Shown in pieces: positions 57,278-64,000 of a stretch of DNA of 64,000 bases (positions are counted from its first letter, which is position 1; every line of letters begins with the position of its first letter). Where the stretch lies: assembly GCA_021029095.1 (NCBI GenBank), contig JAJOHG010000011.1, forward strand, positions 620,001-684,000. The letters run 5' to 3'. The notes under the pieces were generated by a model. It saw only the letters and a list, made by a program, of their open reading frames with translations. It made no database searches and was not told the origin of the DNA. The stretch is from Phellopilus nigrolimitatus. Lineage: Eukaryota; Basidiomycota; Agaricomycetes; Hymenochaetales; Hymenochaetaceae. Position numbers and translations under genes: made by a program.

Positions 57278-59987
57278 ATGGCTACTACTCGAAAATCAAA
57301 GTAAGCAAACGGATATCACTTACATGCGACTAATGCAAATGGGTTCTTTTAGTGGAAAACTTCCTCCGTCGAAACGCCCAGCCACGCCTGACTCTGACTC
57401 TGACTCTGACGGCTCTGAGGCGAAACAACATGCAAGGCCAAAGAAACGAGTCAAGACGAAAAAAGAATGCCAAGGTACAGACGATGATAAGGAAGGGCAC
57501 ACTCCAGTGGTCGTCGCAAAGGCACGTAATCCTAGGCGAAAGTTGAGCAGGCTGGCTATGATGATGTCAATGCCCATCGATGTATTCTGTGAGGTGAGTT
57601 CACCATCTGAGAGTTCTCCTTCCTTTTCATATGTATACACGTTCGGCTTAGATCGCTCGTCATTTGGGCCCACATGATCTTCTTCGCATGGCGCGAACGT
57701 CCAAAGCACTTCGGAATCTCCTGATGACCAAAGACTCAAAGTCAATCTGGCGTGCAGCGGAAGATTCGGTCGGCCTACCCGAATGCCCTCTGGATCTCAG
57801 CTCTCCTCAATATGCTAGCTTCATCTTCGATGCGTTTTGCACGGTGCGTTTCGAGAGTCCTAAGTAAAGGTTCACACAATTGAAATTGGCCTTAGCATTG
57901 TTTTCATGTGAAAGCGTACAAGCATTTAACTCCTCTGAGAATCCGTCTTTGCAAGAAATGCATGAGTCTACAGTTCGTTTCTATTCTTCTGATGAATGAT
58001 TGATGTCTTACCTGCAAGTCTGTTCCAGTCTGCGTAAGCCAGTTTCATGGATTCTCACTGGGCGTCTCGATATGCCGTACGACGAGGAAGACAATTGCAA
58101 CGTATTAAGGCTTGTTAATGGACTCTCAAGTACGCATGTCGCTAACGACTTAAATACGCTCACTTATTTATTTATTTTATAGCCACTTCTTCAACCGAGA
58201 AAAATATCAAAGCGTTAGATTATTCGGACCTGCGTAGCTTCATGTTTTACGTTCCTCAAATCAAAACCGCTTTCGCTAAGTATCGGTCACTCGGCGAGGC
58301 TTGTCAACGACGGGAGGGATATTTGGACGAAGGAACCCTTCAAAGATATCTAGTGCGTATAATTTTACATCGTCTCAATTAACGTATATAAATTGACTAC
58401 ACCGAACTCCAGTCTTCGCCTGCGCTGGATCGATGCCTCGAGAATATGAAAGCGGCGAGGTCAAATGACATTCAAAATGCAAGGGATAGTCGCCTACGAA
58501 GGTACAGACAACAATTCCGCGTCATCGCTTTGAAGTATTGACTTTTCTTCGATAGCATTGGCATTAAGCTTGCACAGCTAGGCTATACAGAAGCTGATTA
58601 CCGAACTGGCGATGATGAAGAAAATTGGAAGTGGAACAGCCTAGTTGACCAGCCGCGGCCCTTAACTGACCGAAGTACGTGGGCCTCTTCCCTTTCTTCA
58701 TAAAACGCTGACTGATTGATCAACCAGTCTGGAAAAACATCCTCCCGCAGCTTGAGGAGACTATACGCCTCAGGAGGGAGAAGAAAACCCGGCTAGAAAA
58801 GGAGCAGCTCTTCAAAAAGCGTCAACAAAAACTGCGCGAGATTGCAGAGACGTTTGTCTGCTCTGAAAGCGGCAAGACCTGCTACGTTGCTCCGGCGGAG
58901 CTATTTAAACAGCCGCTCGCGAAGCAATTCATCGAAAGCGACGGAACAGGAACTGACCTTTGTGAGGCGCAATGGCTGTCTATTAAGCAGCAAATGGTCG
59001 AGTTCAGCAAAGTACGTCAGCGCGAAATCGAAGAGGAGTATGCTTCAGCAATTGTCATTGCTCGACGCAATGCGGGCCTACCAGCCATCAGCACTAAATT
59101 GATGGAGTCTTCGGAGGACAAACGAGAAACTCAGACTGGGAAAAGCAAAAGCGACGGCGTCCTGCAGCACCCAACGGCGTTCTTCGGGAGCCGTTACCTA
59201 AAACTATTTACCAGCATCCTGGAAGATCGTCACGATTACTGTTGGAGAGAGTTCCGTTGGTCCCGTGGTAACCAATGGGAACACAGTCAACCTGCATGTA
59301 ATGGTATTCTTTATGCCGATGCATTATATTCGGAACTCGATCTTCCATCTACGACAATGGACGATATGCTAGCGCTTGAGAAATCGTTTGTATGCTTGCG
59401 CTGCGATCCAACGTTTCGCGAGTTGATGACATGGACAGATCTAGTGCGTATATTATTTTTTGTCTTCTTCGCTACACCAGTAATAATTGCTTGTATACAC
59501 AGGTGAAACATTTTTACAGAGAAAATAATTCTTTTGAGGAAATGGAAGTAGTGAAGAAACGGTCCGCTTACTAGTCCCATGATAACATTGTCATTGATCT
59601 GATCCTTTTCCAATAGCCTCACTGACTGTGAAGTTGGAAACGTAAACGACCACGATCGGACAAAACCTGAGAGACTCGCCGCATATACCGGTGACATCAC
59701 CGTACTGCGAGATGGCTCACTGGCGGCTACTAATCCGTCCGGGCTCGAGAAGTGGATCCAGACGTGCACATGCGAGACACATACCGGTAAAAGGCTTGTT
59801 GACCCATTTTGCTCGCCTTGCTATAGGCTAGGGCAGCACTACATCAGATTTTCGTGCCAGGGGCAAATGGATATACATCATAGAGCAAAGTAAGTCTGCT
59901 CGTGAGCGGCAGAATAGTCCGACCTACGGCATGCTCACCCTATATTTATTTTACCTCAGACATGCGCACGGACTAGATCAAGCGTAA
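57278..59987 (+). CDS. G3: F-box protein with Cys-rich C-terminus, 12 exons, 695 aa
   Basis: Exons 57278-57300, 57353-57593, 57652-57843, 57896-57972, 58029-58129, 58183-58352, 58413-58501, 58556-58674, 58728-59443, 59503-59561, 59617-59889, 59960-59987; the only intact copy of the array. Layout: MATTRKSNGKLPPSKR, a basic run (ARPKKRVKTKK), F-box at residues ~80-125, LCKKCMS, a charged coiled-coil-like helix (LRREKKTRLEKEQLFKKRQQ), then conserved SIKQQMVEFSKVRQ, CNGILYADALYSEL and SFVCLRCDP, and a Cys-rich end (CTCETH, CSPCYRLG) that may bind zinc. Likely an SCF substrate adaptor; substrate unknown. The TGA at 58001 lies in intron 4 (GTTCGT donor, CTGAT branch site, TTCCAG acceptor). Confidence 0.8.
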
Positions 59988-59989
59988 TT

Positions 59990-60180
59990 TGCGAAGTAGG
60001 AAGATGTGCTTTGTGCAAATACTACAGAATCCACAATCGCACATCTGGATAATGCAGGGGTCATTGAATTCCTTTTTTACAGTGAATGAGGACATTTGCC
60101 TCTGCCACATTGAAACGAAAGACTTCACAAGTCATTTGTGCTTAGGCAAATTGGATGCTCGTTACGTCGTGTATTAAAAT
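59990..60180 (+). pseudogene. Remnant of a family G last exon
   Basis: The end reads ICLCHIETKDFTSHLCLGKL then DARYVVY and stops at 60177; CLGKLDA matches CFGKLDAHRRAM of G4 and CQGQMDIHHRAK of G3. Upstream GRCALCKYYRIHN may be another trace. Only the terminal exon survives, between G3 and the nested element. Confidence 0.45.
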
Positions 60181-60385
60181 ACTTTTTGTGTTGAGTAGAT
60201 CCTCCAACCGAAGCGCGTTGAAATCTCGCGAAGTCCAAACCTGATCCGCGACTGTCATCATTTATGCAAAGACGTGTAATGATAAAGTTCTGATGTGTAC
60301 TATTCGCTATGCAAGACCGACTTGCTCAAGGAAATCTATTCAGTTTATGCATTATTAGTAGCATTGCCGGGAGGCAGACGACTAA

Positions 60386-61668
60386 GGCCCCGCTCGGCTG
60401 CACGAGTTGTTTAGCTAACTTGACAGTCGGGGATTGCCGCACTGGGGCTAATCCGCGCCCGGGGAGTAGGGACGTTCAACATAGGAATGGAACGTCATTC
60501 CGTTCCTGTCGGCTACCCAGAAAGGTAAGAATTATTCAGCTTATATCCCTGAGTCACAGATGGTCACACATCCGCCGGCGGCGACAATGGTGCATATATG
60601 CATCTTCTCAGCACTCTTTTCCATCGAAACTCATTATAACTTGGCAAATATAGCTCAGCATATTTCATATATTAAGAGGCTTTTGTCCTTACCGAGTGTT
60701 CCAGATGCTCCCAGATGTACATCAGTTTGTAAACTGTCTCCTTTTGCAAAACATATTTTCTCCCTTTGCACATAACATAACATTTTCTTGAAAGAACACT
60801 TGCCATAATCATAATTATTATTCTTTTGATACTATATTTCTATGTCTATAAAGTACTGCACAGATTATATTCAGAATGTCCATGCATTGGAGAGCCAGGA
60901 AATGGCACCAGTTTGCTTAAGAGGATTCAATCACCATTATTAGATTCGGCAATGCTATTTTTTTTTCTAAGCTCAGAAACTCATTATATATGTATATACC
61001 ACATCTCGGAGTAATGTCCTTAAATTTCAAGAGCTGGAGTAAAGTGGTTGAGGCTAGATTGGTGCAATTTTGGAATGGCAAGCGAGATGTAACGCCGCTG
61101 AATAATCCATTCCTTTCTGGGTAGCCGACAGGAACGGAACGACGTTCCATTCCTATGTTGAACGTCCCTAGTTAGCTAGGTTCTGTCACATAATGTCACG
61201 TAGTAGTCACAGAACGTAACTTTTGGGTTAACGATCGGCGCTGCCAAAAAAGGAAGATAAAAGGCTTTTCCTCCTTATTTGGCAGCGGTGATCGCTTATG
61301 TAGCTCGTCATCTTCTACATAAAAATACCTATGTACAACAAGCCTATGCATTCGCAACCGTGCCAACTTCATCGAAAATTTTCTGCGATGCATAATGACC
61401 CTATCTATGTCCAAGCATACCTTCCAAAGTCTGTATGCGCGCAGCGAAAGGAGAAAAAAGTGTCCAGTATACTACATACAAGCGAGTCGGCAGTGACAGC
61501 CGGTTGCTACCGGCAAGTCACCTCATGTCACCCAGTTAGCTAAATTGGCCGTGCACCGAACAGACTTTTCACATCGAGTTAGCTAACCGGAGTTAGCTAA
61601 CCGGAAAGTTAGCTAACTCGTGATTTTGGCGGGGAAAAGTTAGCTAACTTTTGCAGCCGAGCGGGGCC
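60386..61668. mobile_element. Outer inverted-repeat element, 1283 bp, TSD TAA, at the 5' edge of G4
   Basis: GGCCCCGCTCGGCTGCA at 60386 is mirrored at 61652-61668, and the next ~20 bases (AGTT..TAGCTAACTT) also pair. TAA flanks both ends (60383-60385, 61669-61671), as for PIF/Harbinger-type insertion. Subterminal copies of the palindrome GTTAGCTAAC occur several times at 61575-61650. No transposase frame. About 704 bases of its length belong to a second, nested element, so the original was ~579 bp. Confidence 0.8.
60467..61170. mobile_element. Inner inverted-repeat element, 704 bp, flanked by TA
   Basis: 60467-60525 (TAGGGACGTTCAACATAGGA...) is the reverse complement of 61112-61170 with a single mismatch in 59 bases. 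TA at each edge may be the target duplication of a Tc1/mariner-type MITE. The interior is AT rich and non-coding. It is inserted inside the outer element. Confidence 0.8.
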
Positions 61669-61671
61669 TAA

Positions 61672-63063
61672 TTGACCAAACGCGGCCCCTGACTGACAGA
61701 AGTACGTGGTCTCTCATTTTTCATTTTCCTTCGTAGAGCGTTGATTGAAGGGTCAACCAGTCTGGAAAAACATCCGGCCTCAGCTTGAGGAGACTATACG
61801 TCTCAGGAGAGAGCTTAGGACACGGCTGGAAAGAGAGCGCTGGATCAAAGAGCGTCAACGAAAGCTCGCCGGAATCGCAAAAAGTTTTGCAGACTCTGGG
61901 GACGGAAAGATGTGCTGCATTGCCATTTCAGAGCTACTCAAGCTGCCGATTGCGAAGCAAATACTAAATAGCGAAGAGCCAGGATCTGATATTCCTCAAG
62001 TGCACCAGACCACTCTTAAGCAGCAAATGGTTGAGATGAGCAAGGGGCGTCAACTCAAACTCGAAGAGGAGGGATCTTCTATGGTCTTGAGCACTCGGCA
62101 TGCTGCTGGACTCAAAGCCTTCAAGTCTACAACAAGAAATTCTTCAGAAGACAGACGTGGCAAAGCTCGAAACGATGCAGGCAGAAATGAAGACATTCTA
62201 CAACACCCGACCACAGTCTTCAAGCGTCGGTCATTCGGTGAAGCACGTCTAGCCCCGTTTTCTGAGATGCTGAAAGATCTTCGAGACCACTGCTGGAGCT
62301 TTCGTACTCATGATGACGCTAACACACCCTTTAAGTGGACGCTCTGTTCACCCTCGCACAATGGCATTCTCTACGCCGAAGCGCTATATTCAGCAGTCGC
62401 TCTTCCTTATAAAACCATGAACGAGATGCTAGCGCTTGGCGAATCCTTCATATGTCTGCGCTGCGACCCAATAAACCGTAAGCTGATGTCATGGACTTGT
62501 CTCGTGCGTAAAGTATTTTCTACGATTCCGAGGACGCTGATTACAGTTGATCTATGCTTAGGTGAATCATTTCTACAACGAATATAAACAGTTCGAAGAA
62601 AGAGAGGCCTTAAGAAACGGTTCGCTCTGCTTATACATCTCTTGTTCAGTGACAACGCTGAGTCCTGATAACGACCTCCTTCTGCATCTCATCTTTAGTC
62701 GCAATGACTGTGTGATTGCAAACATAGAGGACCACGATCGAAAAAAGGACAGGCCGCTCGCGGCGTATACCGGTAACCTGCAGGCAGGAGTGACCTCAGC
62801 CGACTCTCTGGAAGTCCCAAACTCGACCGCATTAGAGAAATGGATTCAGCGCTGCACTTGCGAGTCCCACGCGTCTGATATTTATCCCAGAAAGATATGT
62901 CCAGAGTGCCAAACATTAGGCATGAGGTACTACTCGTATCCCTGCTTCGGAAAGCTGGACGCACATAGGCGTGCAATGTAAGTCTGCTCGTGTACAACAT
63001 CAATTCTAGCAGGTGGTATGCTGACCCCCTGCATTTATTCAATCTAGACACGCGCACGGATAA
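61672..63063 (+). pseudogene. G4: F-box family copy lacking its 5' half
   Basis: Homology to G3 starts at the outer element's right flank, inside G3 exon 8, so the F-box half is absent. Exons: 61761-62503 (VWKNIRPQLEETIRLRRELR.. LKQQMVEMSKGRQLKLEEEG.. HNGILYAEALYSAV.. FICLRCDP), 62562 onward (VNHFYNEYKQFEEREALRN), a terminal Cys-rich exon to 62977 (CTCESH, CPECQTLG) and 63048-63063. One base is missing near 62612 relative to G3, which shifts the spliced frame; the unspliced intron happens to stay open. A 280-codon frame from 61745 could be translated alone. Confidence 0.75.
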
Positions 63064-63285
63064 GAATATAAGTTCCAGACTCAAGATTAGGAACTGATTG
63101 CTAGAGTTGATCAATCTGATGATCCACCTGAAGAAAGTTACAATTACAATCTCGGACTCGCCATAGACTCTCCATCGTTTGTTCGATTATTTCTATTCTC
63201 AATACGATAAATAAATGCTGGTGTTTTAAGGAGTTACAAAAGCGGAACGAACAAATGCAGAGAGTAAAGGAAACCCCTCAGACCA

Positions 63286-63395
63286 TTACAGCTCGTCGTG
63301 TGAACGGAACGGCTCCTGGTCGTCATCATCCGGCTCCGGGGCGTAGTCACCGCCACCACCACTGTAGAGTTTGCTCGTAATCGGGCTCGCGAGCT
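63286..63395 (-). pseudogene. KAR2: C-terminal fragment of ER Hsp70 (KAR2/BiP)
   Basis: The minus strand reads SPITSKLYSGGGGDYAPEP then DDDDQEPFRSHDEL and stop. ITSKLY followed by a Gly run, acidic tail and HDEL is the end of BiP. Only ~33 codons are present, fused directly to exon 3 of the F5 fragment at a GGGCTCGCGAGC microhomology. Confidence 0.75.
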
Positions 63396-64000
63396 ATTGA
63401 GCGCCGGACCTGAGAGAAATCGTCGTATATGTCGGAGAGCTATGAATGAAAAGTTTGGATCACTAATATGTCATTAAAAAGTCGTTATTTCAATTTGAGT
63501 AGCATGGAAGAGGTGAATTGAATAATCCAAAACTCACTCGAAAAACCCAAATAAACTCGACACCTTGTTCAGAATCACCGCTATGTCGCACTTGCGATCG
63601 TCCAGACCACGCGCTACGCTGTTGACCTCGACTTCCGAAGGGGAGAACAACGCCCTGCGTGAGTCCGCGATGAGTATGTCTCTCTCGTTGATATGCCACT
63701 TGTAAAGGCGGTCTTCAATAGTTCTTATGCTCTCGAAGGCACCTAGGCTGACAAAAACCGCTCTTAGCAATGTATTTTCAATGCTCAGCGTGGCAATGTG
63801 CTGAAGCGAGCGTCTTTGATTCGAAGGGTTGTCTGAGCTGGAACATCGCAAAGAAGTGAGTGGCACAGCGTCCACAATAAAAGCCCATACTCACGTCGCA
63901 TGCTTCAGCAAATACCGACACTCTCTGACAAGTTTTTTTTTTGTCGTCACATATCATATCCACCGCGCGGTGTATCTGAGTTTCATCGCGGTGTCTCGCC
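63396..64000 (-). pseudogene. F5: family F partial copy at window edge
   Basis: End of exon 1 (to 63895), exon 2 63538-63837 and part of exon 3 from 63462 match F3 at about 90%. In exon 1 the run of A after GACGAC has 10 bases where F3 has 9 (broken by one T), shifting frame. Exon 3 is cut after RFLSGPALNSSRAR, where KAR2 sequence begins, so exons 4-6 are missing. A truncated, probably dead copy; its 5' part lies outside the window. Confidence 0.85.

Noticed and set aside
57990..58010. In-frame TGA at 58001 as a nonsense mutation in G3
   Set aside because: Comparison with G1 and G2 shows an intron here (GTTCGT/GTTAGT donor, CTGAT branch site, CAG/TAG acceptor); once spliced the frame continues to match the paralogs.
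1..64000. CRISPR arrays, rRNA operons or bacterial-type operons
   Set aside because: No regularly spaced direct repeats and no rRNA sequence seen; introns and gene families show a eukaryotic nuclear genome.

Overview
The window is nuclear DNA of a filamentous basidiomycete, most likely an Agaricomycete. The reasons are many short introns (about 45-70 nt, GT-AG with CTNAY-like branch sites), a FunK1-type fungal kinase, a DUF3602/PAR32-type GRGGAGN-repeat protein, leucine-poor F-box proteins of the agaric type, and a set of tandemly duplicated lineage genes. Species cannot be told from the sequence alone. Exon structures below were assembled by hand from splice signals, reading frame and comparison of paralogs within the window; every joined length given is a multiple of three.

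Housekeeping islands: mannose-6-phosphate isomerase (3005-4433), a His/Pro-rich protein (4872-5788), a DUF3602 protein (6606-7885), a small secreted protein (11901-12679), mitochondrial tricarboxylate carrier (21753-23094), delta(14)-sterol reductase ERG24 (23330-24874), uroporphyrinogen-III synthase HEM4 (25164-26339), a FunK1 kinase (50379-52835) and a GFA/CENP-V-like enzyme (53153-53657).

Accessory islands: four expanded families fill the rest. Family K (protein kinase fused to TPR repeats) has a copy broken by two insertions at 2-2378, plus copies at 33183-34... to 35734 and 41074-43838. Family S (short-chain dehydrogenase/reductase) has copies at 30539-31703, 37646-38825 and 45528-46704. 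They alternate on the minus strand as S1-K2-S2-K3-S3 with a 7.1-7.9 kb period. Family F is an unnamed ~700-790 aa family with a duplicated N-terminal GPGR module, a helical middle and a possibly DM9-like C-terminus: F1 15948-18443, F2 19136-21550, F3 27163-29826, and fragments near 18620, 49335 and 63400-64000. Family G (F-box plus Cys-rich tail) forms an eroded array from 54080 to 63063 with one intact copy.

Mobile DNA: a 775-bp element with 40-bp perfect terminal inverted repeats inside an exon of K1; a ~523-bp insertion in the neighbouring K1 intron; a 1629-bp element with ~320-bp arms that carry tRNA-like pol III boxes (47443-49071); and a nested pair of inverted-repeat elements (60386-61668 containing 60467-61170). 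Fragments of three unrelated housekeeping genes (coatomer beta-prime, DIS3/RRP44, KAR2/BiP) lie beside these accessory genes, which points to repeated gene-fragment insertion. The best candidates for an undescribed system are family F and the alternating kinase-TPR/SDR module.
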